Below are positions 46,845 to 57,574 of a DNA stretch of 64,000 bases, piece after piece. The DNA lies in NCBI RefSeq assembly GCF_000691145.1, contig NZ_ASJC01000001.1:712828-776827 (forward strand), read 5' to 3'. The stretch comes from Bacillus altitudinis 41KF2b. Its GTDB lineage: Bacteria; Bacillota; Bacilli; Bacillales; Bacillaceae. Within the stretch, counting starts at the first letter, position 1. Each line of letters begins with the position of its first letter. Both the position numbers and the translations under genes were made by a program. The notes beneath the pieces were generated by a model that worked only from the letters and a program-made list of their open reading frames with translations, made no database searches and was not told the origin of the DNA.

Positions 46845-48107
46845 CTAGCGTTTGACCACAAATGTTGTCACACTTTGAGCTGGGAGATGAGCCCAAAATT
46901 GATTTCCTGATATGTTTAAGTCAGTTCCAGGTTGAAGGTTGCTGCTGCCGCTCGTCACCCATCTAGACGCCTGAGAAACAGAGCCATTTTGCACGACGAA
47001 GTGTTGATTGACCCCTGCATTGTTTTTATTAATCGCCACAATGACGACCTGATTGTTTCCTTTATAGGCTGAGACGAAAACATTCGATTCAGGGCTTTTC
47101 GTTGCATCAATTCTGACGTACCCTGGACGCACAAATTTGGAGAAATGCGCCATGTTGTATCCGCGTTTGCTAATCATTCCATCTTCTTTCATAGGACCGT
47201 ATGATCTCCGGATGTACCACCACACATACGCCTGAAAGTCCCCTTCCACCATTGAATGGTGAATATGCTCTGATACCCCTAATGCCTCAGGCCAGCGGTC
47301 CGCTGAATTGTTATCACTATTCGGATAGTAGACCTCTGTCATCCATAGCTCTTTCCCTGCCCCTTTTTGTTTGAAAAGAGGGTACGGAAGCTGGCTAATT
47401 TGGGTTCCGTATAGATGAGCGCCGAGAATGTCCATATTCCTAAGCGCCTGTGGATCGTTTAAGATAGGATCTGAGATATTCTTAAGATATTGAAACGATT
47501 CTGGTGCAATCACACGTGCATTAATGGAGCCGGCATTTTCTCTCATGAATCGCAGGATTTCCTGAGGTGTCCACCATGTCCATTCATGCGCATAATCGGG
47601 CTCGTTTTGAACAGAAATCGCATAAAGATTGACTCCGTTGTTTTTCATGTAAGTGACAAAATCATTCAGATGCTGAGCATATGCTGCGTATTGATTGTAT
47701 TTAAGCCGCTTGGCAGGTGATCCATTCCGGTTGAATGTTTCAACCATACTGCTTGGAGGATTCCAAGGGGAAGCAATGACTAGAGCACCATGCTCGATCG
47801 CTCGTTTGGCCGTCGCGACTTCTCTGCTCCAATTGTTTCTGTTTTCGTCTACATAAATTCTAAGAATGGAAAACCCTAACTGATTTTGTCCATTGCCAAA
47901 GGCGGTTTCCCTTTGTGGTGCTGTCAAATCACCAATCCAAGCTGGATGGTTCATTCCGCCAAAACCACGAATCACTTGTCTTTCTGCGTTGAGGTTAATG
48001 TTTGCGTCAGCTGCTGATACTTCAGCTACTCCGGGGCCTATGAACATGACAGATAGCATGGTGAAACACACCAATAAAGCAAGCATTGGTTTTTTTACAC
48101 ATGACAT
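46845..48107 (-). CDS. xynC: Glucuronoxylanase XynC (GH30)
   Basis: A 420-residue secreted endo-xylanase that cleaves methylglucuronic-acid-substituted xylan. After a signal peptide (about 1-33, cut near VSA-AD) come the (beta/alpha)8 domain, with acid/base Glu in QNEPDYAHEW and nucleophile Glu in WMTEVYYPN, and a C-terminal beta domain ending QSVTTFVVKR, as in B. subtilis XynC. The start is uncertain by one codon: ATG at 48107, or TTG at 48110 with better spacing from GGAG. xynD lies 45 bp upstream on the same strand. Confidence 0.96.
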   Translation of the reverse strand: MSCVKKPMLALLVCFTMLSVMFIGPGVAEVSAADANINLNAERQVIRGFGGMNHPAWIGDLTAPQRETAFGNGQNQLGFSILRIYVDENRNNWSREVATAKRAIEHGALVIASPWNPPSSMVETFNRNGSPAKRLKYNQYAAYAQHLNDFVTYMKNNGVNLYAISVQNEPDYAHEWTWWTPQEILRFMRENAGSINARVIAPESFQYLKNISDPILNDPQALRNMDILGAHLYGTQISQLPYPLFKQKGAGKELWMTEVYYPNSDNNSADRWPEALGVSEHIHHSMVEGDFQAYVWWYIRRSYGPMKEDGMISKRGYNMAHFSKFVRPGYVRIDATKSPESNVFVSAYKGNNQVVIVAINKNNAGVNQHFVVQNGSVSQASRWVTSGSSNLQPGTDLNISGNQFWAHLPAQSVTTFVVKR

Positions 48108-48151
48108 CAAATTTTCCACTCCTCTATCAAACATTTAAGCACCTTTATTCG

Positions 48152-49696
48152 CTACCTTTGAGTAAACTGCCAAGAATCAAATTGGAATAGATTTCCCCCG
48201 CCTGTTCCGGTAAAGACAAAAAATACGTTGTGCACTCCGGATGCGCCGTTAATCGATGTTTCTATTTCCCGCCAGTTTTGTGTTCCACCGGTGGAAGGGA
48301 CATTCAGTGTACCGACCAGTCTGCCGTTCGCGCCGCCAAGGCGTACTTCTATTTTCCCGCCTACTGTCGATGCGACATTGGCTTTAAATGTTCTAGCGCC
48401 ATTGGAACCAAAGTCTACATTCCCTAAAGCGACCCAATCGCCATTTTGAATATTGGTGACATGCTGGTTATTCACTGGTCCTCCTGGTGCTGACGAGGCT
48501 TCTGTCAAAATGCGTCCATTCCAAGCGAATGTTTCAGCTTCAACACGTTGATATGGATTCAGATTAGATAGCTGTTTCACCCCTTCATAATTGGCTGCTA
48601 CTTCTCGAAGGGAGCCATCTGCATTATGCACAAGCTTGTTAATATGTGGAGAGCGATAGCCTTTGCCACTTCCGTATAAGGCAGAGCTAACGGTTTGCGT
48701 ATGATACACCACATACCACTCATTTTTAAAATTGAACACCGCATGATGGTTGTTACCGCCGCCACCAAAAAAAGCACCCGGATTTTTCAGAAAGTGTCCT
48801 TTATACGTGAAGGGTCCCATCGGACTTGAGCTCGTCATATAGCCGATTTCACCAGGTGGTTTATCGGCAGGATGTGAGCCGCCAAAATTGATGCAATAGG
48901 AATAGTAATAGGTTCCGTTATACTTATGCATCCCTGAGTCTTCAAACATAAAAGGAGCATCAATGGTGGATGCGCTACTGGCCACACTTGTCATATCAGC
49001 ACCTAGCTTCAGGACTCTTGCTGTTTTAGGATTTGCCCATTGTCCCTGCGTTGGATTGGAACCGCCTGGAACACCTCCGCCGGCATATAGATAGCCAGTA
49101 CCGTCATCATCTACAAATACGGCCGGATCAAAAAGCCATACAACTCCGGACATGCCAGGTGTACTTGGCGTAACGAGTGGTTTCCCAATCGGATCAGTCC
49201 ATGGGCCGATCGGGCTGTCTGCTGTAAGGACTCCAATCCCTCCGCCGCTGTTAGCGAAATAAAGGAAAAATTTATCCTTTCCGTTGATCTTCTTTACCGC
49301 TGCTGATGGGGCCCATGATGCGCCTGCCCATTTGGCAATGCCTCTGCCGCCATTTGCCCCATTTGCCCCCGCTACTGGAATCGCTCCGTGATCGGTCCAG
49401 TTGACCATATCCGCCGAAGAGATGACGAATACTCTATTCAGATTTGCAAATGAATTGTCCTTAATCGTTCCGTTGCTTTGATATTCATAGTCATCACTCG
49501 ACATATAAAGGTACACTCTTCCGTTATAGGTAAGCGCAAACGGGTCTGCTCCTAAGTGATGATCAATGAGCGGGTTTGCATTTCCTACTTGCTTGGCAAT
49601 AGGAGTGCTTGCCGCATTCGCTTCATATACCGGCAAACAACTCAGTACCAAAGTGAAGATCAATAAACAAACGCTACACTTCATCCTCGTCCTCAT
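48152..49696 (-). CDS. xynD: Arabinoxylan arabinofuranohydrolase XynD (GH43-CBM6)
   Basis: A 514-residue secreted enzyme that removes arabinose side chains from xylan. After a signal peptide (about 1-27, ends ANA-AS) comes a GH43 beta-propeller (catalytic Asp in PLIDHHLGADPFA, Glu in FMFEDSGMHKYNG) and a C-terminal CBM6 module (YQRVEAETFAWNGRI to LFQFDSWQFTQR). It acts together with XynC. The ATG at 49696 follows CAGGAGGAAATG and gives the family N terminus. Confidence 0.96.
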   Translation of the reverse strand: MRTRMKCSVCLLIFTLVLSCLPVYEANAASTPIAKQVGNANPLIDHHLGADPFALTYNGRVYLYMSSDDYEYQSNGTIKDNSFANLNRVFVISSADMVNWTDHGAIPVAGANGANGGRGIAKWAGASWAPSAAVKKINGKDKFFLYFANSGGGIGVLTADSPIGPWTDPIGKPLVTPSTPGMSGVVWLFDPAVFVDDDGTGYLYAGGGVPGGSNPTQGQWANPKTARVLKLGADMTSVASSASTIDAPFMFEDSGMHKYNGTYYYSYCINFGGSHPADKPPGEIGYMTSSSPMGPFTYKGHFLKNPGAFFGGGGNNHHAVFNFKNEWYVVYHTQTVSSALYGSGKGYRSPHINKLVHNADGSLREVAANYEGVKQLSNLNPYQRVEAETFAWNGRILTEASSAPGGPVNNQHVTNIQNGDWVALGNVDFGSNGARTFKANVASTVGGKIEVRLGGANGRLVGTLNVPSTGGTQNWREIETSINGASGVHNVFFVFTGTGGGNLFQFDSWQFTQR

Positions 49697-49860
49697 CGTG
49701 TCATTTCCTCCTGTTTTCATCTTCCTGATATTGGGGTTTAGGCCCAATTTCAAATTATGTTGATGTTTCGTGATGAAGAATGAATACAAAGAATGATTTC
49801 TCCCTGCGAATCCCTGTAAAGAGTGCAATGAAAACCCTTACTTTTTAACTAGAAGACAAC

Positions 49861-49896
49861 AAAAAAATGCAGTCTCCATGATGGAGCTGCATTCTT
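49861..49896 (-). terminator. Terminator of the dehydrogenase gene
   Basis: AATGCAGCTCCAT and ATGGAGACTGCATT pair with one mismatch and are followed by TTTTTTG. Confidence 0.88.
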
Positions 49897-49919
49897 CCTC
49901 AATGTTCAATAAATGTAGA

Positions 49920-51380
49920 CTACATATAACGAGCGGTCACCATTTTCTTTCTCGTGTAAAACTCTACTCCGTCTGTTCCATTGGCGTGCAAGTCTCCGTA
50001 GAAGGAATCTTTCCAGCCAGAAAATGGGAAGAAAGCCATTGGAGCAGGAACACCAATGTTAATGCCTAACATGCCGGCTTCGATGTTTTCACGAAATTCT
50101 CTTATGCTTGAAGCGCTGTCTGTGTATAGGCAGGCACCGTTTGCGAATTTTGATTGATTGGACAGGTCGATTGCTTCTGCGAGTGATGAGACACGGACAA
50201 TGGATAAGACTGGGGCAAAAATCTCGTCCTGCCAGATTTTCATTTGATTTGTGACATGATCAAAGATCGTTGGTCCGACAAAATACCCTTCTCCATTTGT
50301 TTCGTTATCTTGTCTGCCATCACGAATCAGGCTTGCGCCTTCTTCAATTCCTGATTGGATATATTGAAGAGTTCGTTCTTTATGCTCCTTCCGAATGACT
50401 GGTCCGAGAAAGACATCTTTATTTATTCCGTTTCCGATGACAAGCTGGTTGGATTCATCGACCAATTGTTGAATCAAGTCGTCTGCCACGTCTTCTTCCA
50501 CTGCGACAACAGCTGCTGCCATGCAGCGTTCACCTGCTGATCCAAAAGCAGCGCCAATGATCTGTTTTGTGGCCGATTCTAAATCAGCATCTTTCAAGAC
50601 GATGGAGTGATTTTTTGCACCGGCAAGTGCTTGTACACGTTTACCATGTGCTGTCCCTTTTTTATAGACGTATTCTGCGACTGGCTGAGAGCCGACAAAC
50701 GAAATGGCTTTTACCTTTTCATGTTCAAGCAGACCGTTTACTACATCGTGAGCGCCGTTGACAATGTTGAGCACACCTTTTGGAAGTCCTGCTTCTTCAA
50801 ATAATTCTGCTAACCGTGCAGCAAGGATTGGCGTCCGTTCTGAAGGTTTTAAGACAAATGTATTTCCGCAGGCAATGGCAAGCGGGAACATCCAGCATGG
50901 GACCATCATCGGAAAGTTAAAAGGGGTAATGCCACCGATGACGCCAATTGGGTAGCGGTACATGCCAGACTCTAGACCAGTCGCAATATCAGGTAGTTGT
51001 TTCCCCATCATTAAGGTTGGTGCACCAGCGGCAAATTCCACACATTCAATTCCTCGTTGCACCTCTCCTTTTGCTTCTGTTACACTTTTTCCGTTTTCCA
51101 GCGTGACGAGTTCAGCTAACTCATCCCATTTCTCAACGAGTAACTGTTGGTATTTAAATAAAATACGTGCGCGCCGGGGAACAGCTGTTTTAGACCAAGT
51201 GGTGAACGCTTCTTGTGCAGCTTGGACTGCATGTTCTACATCCGTTTTTGTTGAAAGCGGTACTTCTGCGATAACCTCGCCAGTAGCTGGATTATAAACA
51301 GCTTCCGTTTGGTTCGTTTCGGCGTCCACCCATTGTCCGCCAATATAATTTTTCAACGTTTGTACATCTGTTTTGGTCAT
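49920..51380 (-). CDS. mmsA: Methylmalonate-semialdehyde dehydrogenase (CoA-acylating)
   Basis: A 486-residue aldehyde dehydrogenase. The catalytic Cys is in [13 protein letters not shown]; the NAD loop is [11 protein letters not shown]; motifs [14 protein letters not shown] and [16 protein letters not shown] are typical of the IolA/MmsA subfamily, which turns methylmalonate or malonate semialdehyde into propionyl- or acetyl-CoA. The ATG at 51380 follows GAGGAGAGAGGGAAC. Unlike iolA it stands alone here, so its pathway (valine, inositol or beta-alanine) is not clear. Confidence 0.9.
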   Translation of the reverse strand: MTKTDVQTLKNYIGGQWVDAETNQTEAVYNPATGEVIAEVPLSTKTDVEHAVQAAQEAFTTWSKTAVPRRARILFKYQQLLVEKWDELAELVTLENGKSVTEAKGEVQRGIECVEFAAGAPTLMMGKQLPDIATGLESGMYRYPIGVIGGITPFNFPMMVPCWMFPLAIACGNTFVLKPSERTPILAARLAELFEEAGLPKGVLNIVNGAHDVVNGLLEHEKVKAISFVGSQPVAEYVYKKGTAHGKRVQALAGAKNHSIVLKDADLESATKQIIGAAFGSAGERCMAAAVVAVEEDVADDLIQQLVDESNQLVIGNGINKDVFLGPVIRKEHKERTLQYIQSGIEEGASLIRDGRQDNETNGEGYFVGPTIFDHVTNQMKIWQDEIFAPVLSIVRVSSLAEAIDLSNQSKFANGACLYTDSASSIREFRENIEAGMLGINIGVPAPMAFFPFSGWKDSFYGDLHANGTDGVEFYTRKKMVTARYM

Positions 51381-51607
51381 GTTCCCTCTCTCCTCTTTGT
51401 TTGGATTGTGATGCAATCGTGTGTTGATTTATCGTCATTGTCTCATCTAAGGGGCCTTCATCTGTATACACTCTTTGTCAAATGAAACCACAGTTCTGCT
51501 TTACGTTCTGATAAAACATGTGAAGTCTATACCTTCTAGCTCTTTTGGTTCCGAAGATCTGTCCCCCTTTTAGGTCGTTTTGTCTGTTTGTCATGTGGCA
51601 TGATCAT

Positions 51608-51651
51608 GTTAACTAATTGATGATGTATTTTTGGTTAACTGTTGGTTAACT
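51608..51651. repeat. Triple GTTAACT repeat
   Basis: GTTAACT occurs at 51608, 51634 and 51645, the last two 11 bp apart (one helical turn). The sites lie about 230 bp upstream of mmsA. No other feature is seen in the 51381-51700 gap. Confidence 0.4.
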
Positions 51652-51704
51652 TTAGAAAAATCATAATATTAAAAACGCTACCAGTCAATGATCAGTTTGT
51701 TGAT

Positions 51705-51736
51705 CTAAAAAAACCTGATGCCAGGTGCATCAGGTT
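51705..51736 (-). terminator. Terminator of the mel operon
   Basis: ACCTGATGC/GCATCAGGT stem with T7 on the minus strand. Confidence 0.92.
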
Positions 51737-51753
51737 AAGACTGTTTATGTTAG

Positions 51754-53085
51754 TTATTTAGAAGAAATTGCGTATTGACTCGGCTCTGTATAAGCCGGGA
51801 GCATCTCCCCGTGTGCTTCAATTAATTCATTACATAGTTTGATGGTGTCATCAATTGATAATTCAGCACTTGTATGCGGGTCTAATAATGCCGCTTGGTA
51901 AATGTGTTCTTTTTTGCCGCTGATTGCAGCTTCAATCGTCATGAGCTGTGAGCTGATATTGGTCCGGTTGAGTCCAGCCAATTGTTCAGGTATCTCTCCG
52001 ATATAACATGGCATGATACCGCTCCGGTCTGCAACACATGGCACTTCGACACAGGCTTTTTCAGGAAGGTTGTGAATGAGTCCTCCTGTGTTCAGTACAT
52101 TTCCACCAAATTTAAAGGGAACGTTCGTTTCAATTGCTTCAATGATACGTGAACCATATTCTTTAGAGCGCGTATGCGTGATCTGTGTGTTTCCCACAAG
52201 GTCATGTTTCATCGTATTCCAATTGTTGATTTGTTCCTCGCAGCGTCTTGGGTATTCATCGAGCGGAATGTTAAACTGTCCAATCAGTTCTGGATAACGA
52301 GATTTGATAAAATACGGATGATATTCTGCATTGTGCTCTGAGGATTCGGTGACATAGTAACCGAATTTATCCATTAGTTCAAAACGAACCATATCTGGAT
52401 GCCGTGTTTTTTGTTTTTCTTTTGCTCTTGCTTTGATTTCTGGATACAAGTCTTGACCGTCCCGTTTCACTTCTAACAACCATGCCATGTGGTTAATGCC
52501 GGCAATTTTTTCTTCAATGCCTTCATGGTCCATTTCAAGTGATTGAAATAAATCTTTCGTACACACCTGTACGCTATGGCAAAGACCAACCGTTTGAACC
52601 CGAGTATAACGCAGCATAGCGCCAGTCAGTGTGGCCATTGGATTCGTGTAATTTAATAATAAGGCGTGTGGACATACTTCTTCCATATCCTTTGCGAAGT
52701 CGAGCATCACGGGAATGGTTCGAAGTGAACGGAAAATGCCACCGATGCCAACCGTATCCGCAATCGTTTGTCTTAATCCATATTTTTTTGGAATCTCAAA
52801 ATCAATAACAGTGCTTGGCTGATAGCCTCCCACCTGGATGGCATTGATGACATATTTCGCATTCTTTAAGGCTTCTTTCCGGTTGTGATACGACTGAATG
52901 GTCACATGTGCACCGTAGTTCTCTTTTAAGTGACGCAGCATCGTTTCTGATTCTTTTAGCCGGTTATGGTCGATATCATATAACGCAAATTCAAAGCCGG
53001 CAAGTGCGGGAACGAACAGACAATCTCCTAATATATTTTTAGCAAACACGGTACTTCCTGCACCGATAAATGTAATTTTAGACAT
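51754..53085 (-). CDS. melA: Alpha-galactosidase MelA (GH4)
   Basis: A 443-residue NAD+- and Mn2+-dependent glycosidase of family GH4. Visible are the N-terminal Rossmann motif FIGAGSTVFAKN, the NPMATLT stretch, and the metal-binding GLCHSVQ, the CHSVQ form that marks alpha-galactosidases of this family. It hydrolyses melibiose and raffinose-type galactosides after uptake as free sugars. The ATG at 53085 follows AAAGGAGTGTCG. Last gene of the operon. Confidence 0.94.
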   Translation of the reverse strand: MSKITFIGAGSTVFAKNILGDCLFVPALAGFEFALYDIDHNRLKESETMLRHLKENYGAHVTIQSYHNRKEALKNAKYVINAIQVGGYQPSTVIDFEIPKKYGLRQTIADTVGIGGIFRSLRTIPVMLDFAKDMEEVCPHALLLNYTNPMATLTGAMLRYTRVQTVGLCHSVQVCTKDLFQSLEMDHEGIEEKIAGINHMAWLLEVKRDGQDLYPEIKARAKEKQKTRHPDMVRFELMDKFGYYVTESSEHNAEYHPYFIKSRYPELIGQFNIPLDEYPRRCEEQINNWNTMKHDLVGNTQITHTRSKEYGSRIIEAIETNVPFKFGGNVLNTGGLIHNLPEKACVEVPCVADRSGIMPCYIGEIPEQLAGLNRTNISSQLMTIEAAISGKKEHIYQAALLDPHTSAELSIDDTIKLCNELIEAHGEMLPAYTEPSQYAISSK

Positions 53086-53116
53086 AGACGACACTCCTTT
53101 TTACATCAAGGTTGGA

Positions 53117-53950
53117 TTACCCTTTAACAGAGCCTTGAGACAGCCCTGCGATAAAGTATTTTTGCAAAAGTAAAAACATCGTGACCATTGGCAGCATCGC
53201 AATAAGAGCAGCGGCGCCAACGAGCTGGAGTTGGTGTTGATTTTGACCAAAGAAATTGGATAAGGCGACTGTAAGTGTATGCATCTCTTTATCTTGCAAG
53301 AAGAAGATGGCAAATTGATAGTCGTTCCAAATATACACACAGGCAATGATTAAAACAGAAGCGGTAATCGGCTTCAGCAGCGGAAAAACGACGGTGAAAA
53401 AGACTCTGAGTGTTCCCGCGCCATCAATACGAGCGGCTTCTTCAAGCTCCTTTGGTATCGTCGACCGGATAAAACCGGCATATAGAAAAATCGTCAGTGG
53501 CAAAAAAGCAGCAACATTGTTTAAAATAGCGATTTGATAAGTATTCATCATGCCAATTTGTACAACCATTTTGTATAAAGGGACAAGGGCTGTGAGCGGC
53601 GGTATGACCATAATGGCAATGAATAAGAGATACACCGCTTGATTCAGCTTTGTTCCTCTTCTTGCAAGCGGATAGGCGGCAAGTGATCCAAAGATGATGA
53701 GTAGGGCAGCCGAGCTGAACGTAATGATCACTGTATTCAAAAAGGACTGGCCAAGCTGAGCATCTGTCCATGCCATCAGAAAGTTTTCAAAATGAAGCGT
53801 TGATGGGAACAACCATTTTGAGCTAAAATCTCCTATCCCCTTTAGAGAGGTCGTGACTAAAATATAAAATGGAATCAGGTGCAGCAATGTGATCAAAAGG
53901 GCGAGTAAGGAGTACCATCTTTTCTTTCGTTTATAGGCGTTATCCATCAC
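53117..53950 (-). CDS. melC: Sugar ABC transporter permease (MelC/AmyC)
   Basis: A 277-residue permease with six membrane segments and the EAA loop [19 protein letters not shown] that contacts the ATPase. It pairs with MelD and MelE to import raffinose, melibiose or stachyose. Its start overlaps the melD stop (ATGA). No ATPase gene lies in the operon; in B. subtilis the shared ATPase MsmX serves such importers. Confidence 0.92.
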   Translation of the reverse strand: MMDNAYKRKKRWYSLLALLITLLHLIPFYILVTTSLKGIGDFSSKWLFPSTLHFENFLMAWTDAQLGQSFLNTVIITFSSAALLIIFGSLAAYPLARRGTKLNQAVYLLFIAIMVIPPLTALVPLYKMVVQIGMMNTYQIAILNNVAAFLPLTIFLYAGFIRSTIPKELEEAARIDGAGTLRVFFTVVFPLLKPITASVLIIACVYIWNDYQFAIFFLQDKEMHTLTVALSNFFGQNQHQLQLVGAAALIAMLPMVTMFLLLQKYFIAGLSQGSVKG

Positions 53951-54879
53951 ACCTCGGTCTCCTTTCGTTTGAAATAAATGAGCGCTGTGACACTAACGAC
54001 AAGGATGATAATAGCCATGAAGACACCTTGCGTCGCTGCATAGCCTGCATCCTGCCGTTTGAAATACAAATCGTACATAAAAGTCGACATCGATTGCGAG
54101 GAATCTCCGGGTCCTCCGCCAGTGAGGGCGACAATGACATCAAATAATTTAAGTCCACCGATCACATTGAGCACAACATTGATGGTGATAGATGGCATTA
54201 AAAGCGGTAATGTGATGCGCCAAAATTGCTGAAGACCTGAAGCGCCATCGAGTTGTGCTGCTTCATAATAATCTTTAGGTATGCTTTGGAGTCCTGCTAA
54301 ATAAATGATCATGGCAATCCCGACGAATTGATACGTATTCACAAACACAATGATCCAAGTGTTTAGCTGCGGATTACCAAGTGCGTTCATTGGATCAAAT
54401 CCAAAAAAGGTAACAACGTCGTTTAAAGCACCACCTTGGTACGCAAAGACAAAATACCAAATATAGCCCATAGCAATCGGGCTGATCATGACGGGTAAAT
54501 AGATCACCGTTCTTGTGATGGCTCTCATTTTTAAACTTTGATTTAATAAGAGTGCATATCCAAGACCAATCATATTTTGTAAGATGGTGCTCCCGATGCC
54601 GTAAAGAAGGGTATTTTTCACAACAAGCCATGTGGTTGGATCTTGCAGCAATCGTTTGTATTGATCCAGTCCAATCCACTCATACTGTTGTGAGAAACCG
54701 TTCCAATTTGTAAAAGAAAGCTGAATCCCGTTAAAAAAGGGATAAATGATAAAGGCACTGACAACGAGAACAGCAGGCAGATACATCCACCAAAGTGAAG
54801 AATTTTGGCTATTTTTCATCTTCTGTTTGGGAAAAGAGGTAAATGTCGCCGCCTGTTTTTCTTTTGTGATGTCACTCAT
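53947..54879 (-). CDS. melD: Sugar ABC transporter permease (MelD/AmyD)
   Basis: A 310-residue MalF-type permease with six membrane segments and the EAA motif [19 protein letters not shown]. It forms the channel with MelC. GGAGTGAAG precedes the ATG at 54879. It is translationally coupled to melC and follows the solute-binding protein gene. Confidence 0.92.
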   Translation of the reverse strand: MSDITKEKQAATFTSFPKQKMKNSQNSSLWWMYLPAVLVVSAFIIYPFFNGIQLSFTNWNGFSQQYEWIGLDQYKRLLQDPTTWLVVKNTLLYGIGSTILQNMIGLGYALLLNQSLKMRAITRTVIYLPVMISPIAMGYIWYFVFAYQGGALNDVVTFFGFDPMNALGNPQLNTWIIVFVNTYQFVGIAMIIYLAGLQSIPKDYYEAAQLDGASGLQQFWRITLPLLMPSITINVVLNVIGGLKLFDVIVALTGGGPGDSSQSMSTFMYDLYFKRQDAGYAATQGVFMAIIILVVSVTALIYFKRKETEV

Positions 54880-54909
54880 TGGCTTCACTCCTGTTTCAGC
54901 ATGAGCCTG

Positions 54910-56166
54910 CTATTGTTTTTTCAGACGTTTATATTCCTCTTCCATTTTCTTCGATAATTGTTCCGGTGTGATGGAGCCTGCTAATAATTCTTGGCCGGTC
55001 GTTGCCATGACAGCCCACATGCCGCTCGGTAAGTATTTCCGATCAAAATATGGTTCAATCTTAATATCTTCATATTGCTCGTAAAATGTAGAATAATAGT
55101 TTTTGGCTTTGACTTCTTTTAAAGCCGTTTCAGAGGAAGTGCCCTCTGCGATTTTTTTTGCGTTTTCAGGCTTTGCTAGAAAGTCAATGAATTGTTTTGC
55201 TTCTTTTAGATGCTTTGAGTCTTTCCATGCCGCAACAGTAAAGCGTTCCCCGCCAATCCAGCTTTGCTCATCTCCTTCATGAATAGCTGGTACGGGCATG
55301 GTGCCTACTTTGATCGATTGATTGAGTTCAGTCGCCTCAGGTCCTAAAGATCCTCCCACAAAGGTGAAAGCGATTTTGTTTTGTGCCATCAGCTCAGGTG
55401 CTTGGGATAGTTTCGCAGTGAGTACATCTTTGTTTAAAAGGTCTTGATCTTTCAGCTCCTTCATAAACTGTGCAAGCGGTGTATAGTGAGACCAATCAAA
55501 TGATCCATTTTCAAGGTCTTTTCCGTATTGATGTTTTTGATCAGTAATGAGTAAAGGCGTTGCCAGCTCATCAAAGACTTGGGCAATATTTGAATTATCG
55601 CCTCCTGGGATCCAGAGCGGCACAACTTCCCCTTTACTTTTTTCTTTGACAGTCTGTAAAGCACTTTTCAGTTCATCCAGTGTTTTAGGAACTTTCAGGC
55701 CATATTCTTTTAATAGATTGGCATTAAAACTAAGTCCGTCTTTTGCTTGATTCAGCGGATAAGCATAGACTTTGCCATCTTTGTCTTTTAAAATTTGATC
55801 GAGTGAAGGATCGAGTTGTTTTACCCAGTCCATCTCCTTTAGATCAGCCACGTATTCGCTATATCGCAGCTTGGCCCAGCCGTGTGTATCAAATAGGTCT
55901 GGCATATCGTTTGCCCCCATTTTGACGCGTATCATATCTTCATAGCTGTTGCCAGGGAAGTTGGCATCAATTCGGATGTTTTGATGTTCTTTTTCAAAAT
56001 CACGGATCACTTCTTCAAATGCCTTTCTCTCCCCGCTGTTACTCATTGTGGAGAATAGGGTCAAGGTCACTTTCCCGTTTGCTTCAGACGCACCGTTATT
56101 GCCGCAAGCAGACAAGATCATCGACAAAACTAGAGCTACACACAGCATCAGAATTTTTTTACTCAT
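54910..56166 (-). CDS. melE: Sugar-binding lipoprotein MelE
   Basis: A 418-residue extracellular solute-binding protein (family 1). The signal peptide ends in a lipobox LSACGNN, so the protein is anchored through Cys21. Its sequence and operon place match B. subtilis MelE (MsmE), which binds raffinose/melibiose. AGGAGGAAACG precedes the ATG. It is the first structural gene and has its own promoter about 80 bp upstream. Confidence 0.92.
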   Translation of the reverse strand: MSKKILMLCVALVLSMILSACGNNGASEANGKVTLTLFSTMSNSGERKAFEEVIRDFEKEHQNIRIDANFPGNSYEDMIRVKMGANDMPDLFDTHGWAKLRYSEYVADLKEMDWVKQLDPSLDQILKDKDGKVYAYPLNQAKDGLSFNANLLKEYGLKVPKTLDELKSALQTVKEKSKGEVVPLWIPGGDNSNIAQVFDELATPLLITDQKHQYGKDLENGSFDWSHYTPLAQFMKELKDQDLLNKDVLTAKLSQAPELMAQNKIAFTFVGGSLGPEATELNQSIKVGTMPVPAIHEGDEQSWIGGERFTVAAWKDSKHLKEAKQFIDFLAKPENAKKIAEGTSSETALKEVKAKNYYSTFYEQYEDIKIEPYFDRKYLPSGMWAVMATTGQELLAGSITPEQLSKKMEEEYKRLKKQ

Positions 56167-56243
56167 CGTTTCCTCCTTTTGATTACTGAAAATTCAGACG
56201 ATTATCGGTAGAATTCATGCAGTTGCGGAAACAAAAGAAGTCC

Positions 56244-56271
56244 ATTATACTGGAATTCTATTCTTTTCAAA
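56244..56271 (-). promoter_or_regulatory. Putative melE promoter
   Basis: Minus strand -10 TATAAT (56244-56249) with a weak -35 TTTGAA (56266-56271) at 16-bp spacing. It would transcribe melE-melD-melC-melA separately from melR. Confidence 0.6.
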
Positions 56272-56383
56272 GAGATAAGAGAGCAATTGGGTGAACTGCG
56301 TTGTTTTCAGCATGATCTGGCCATCATGCTCAGCAGCTCCCTTCCTGCTTTTTTGTCTCTTTTTTGTTTGCTGAAATGCTCGT

Positions 56384-57424
56384 TCACCCCCTTTCATGGA
56401 TTGGGCATGTGCTGCCTCTTTGCATGAGCTTTGTTGGCACGACGACTTTTAGGGGAAGCTTTCTTCCTTCTATCCGCTCAAGCAAAAGCTTTAGACCTAC
56501 TTCCCCCATTTGTTCTGTATATACTTTAACCGTTGTGAGCGGCGGGCTTGAAAAGGAAGCGGCTTCGATATCATTAAACCCCACGATTGAGACATCTTGA
56601 GGTACACGAAGACCGGCTTCATGTAGCGCACGCATAGCGCCTATTGCCATAGAATCACTTCCGATAAAAAAGGCTTCTGGAAGCTTTCCTTTCTGAATGG
56701 CTTTTTGCATAAGTGAGTAGCCTTCTTGCATCGAATATTCGCCTATGTGGATGTCATTCATATGAAGAGTTCCCGCTTCTTGCATTCTTTTGATAAAAGT
56801 TGTTTGTCTTTCATCCTCAATCACAGCATTTCCTTCAAAATAATGCTCCCTCTCTTTCCCGCCAATATATCCTAGATGTGTATAGCCGAGAGATTGCAGA
56901 TGACGAATGGCACGATCTGCCGCTCTGACAAAATCCACATGTACACAATCATACAAATCTTCATCCGCATAATGATTGATAAACACAATATGTTCCATTC
57001 GGTTTGTCATCTTTTCAACCGTATCAGGGCTGATTCGTCCAATGACGATCAAACCGTCAATATCCTTTAGTATCGCCCCTTTATCCATGTTTCTTAGGCG
57101 AAAGGTATGGAGAGTGGACAGACCTCGTTTGGCATATTCTTTTTCAATTCCTTTTCGAATCGATGAAAAAAAAGGATCATTTAATTCTTCGTCAATGGAT
57201 TGGGCGACAACGACACCGATGACTGGGGATGCGGGTGGGCTTTTAACTTCTGCTTGATCGGCTTTTCTTGCTCTGACTGGGGTATAGTTTAATTTCTTGG
57301 CTATGTCGAGGATGTTTTGTCTTGTTGCGTGTGAAACGGCAAGCGTTTGGTCGCCATTTAACACACGGGATACAGTAGAGACGGATACTTTTGCATCATG
57401 AGCAATATCTTTGAGTGTAGTCAT
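56384..57424 (-). CDS. melR: LacI-family repressor MelR (MsmR)
   Basis: A 346-residue LacI/GalR regulator: N-terminal HTH (TTLKDIAHDAKVSVSTVSRV, hinge region) and a periplasmic-binding-like effector domain (VGFNDIEAASFSSPPLTTV). B. subtilis MelR represses the same operon until an alpha-galactoside is present. The ATG at 57424 follows AGGAG at the expected distance; an upstream ATG at 57442 is less likely. A cre site lies upstream. Confidence 0.9.
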   Translation of the reverse strand: MTTLKDIAHDAKVSVSTVSRVLNGDQTLAVSHATRQNILDIAKKLNYTPVRARKADQAEVKSPPASPVIGVVVAQSIDEELNDPFFSSIRKGIEKEYAKRGLSTLHTFRLRNMDKGAILKDIDGLIVIGRISPDTVEKMTNRMEHIVFINHYADEDLYDCVHVDFVRAADRAIRHLQSLGYTHLGYIGGKEREHYFEGNAVIEDERQTTFIKRMQEAGTLHMNDIHIGEYSMQEGYSLMQKAIQKGKLPEAFFIGSDSMAIGAMRALHEAGLRVPQDVSIVGFNDIEAASFSSPPLTTVKVYTEQMGEVGLKLLLERIEGRKLPLKVVVPTKLMQRGSTCPIHERG

Positions 57425-57487
57425 AGGTAAACTCCTCATCATTTTTGACTAAATGTTTACTAAAGATATTTGAAGAATAACACATAA

Positions 57488-57501
57488 ATAAAGCGCTTTC
57501 A
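57488..57501 (-). promoter_or_regulatory. CcpA cre site upstream of melR
   Basis: TGAAAGCGCTTTAT on the minus strand matches 12 of 14 positions of the cre consensus, predicting glucose repression of the mel genes. Confidence 0.75.
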
Positions 57502-57574
57502 ATTATAAATTTGTGCTTTTATGAAGTTTTTGAGTATGTTTTGATAAGGAGATAGTTTGTTTAGTAAAATTGCG

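Noticed and set aside
56280..56360. Hairpin CAGCATGAT...ATCATGCT between melR and melE
   Set aside because: No T run follows on the minus strand, so it was not called a terminator; a role as attenuator or mRNA stabiliser is possible.
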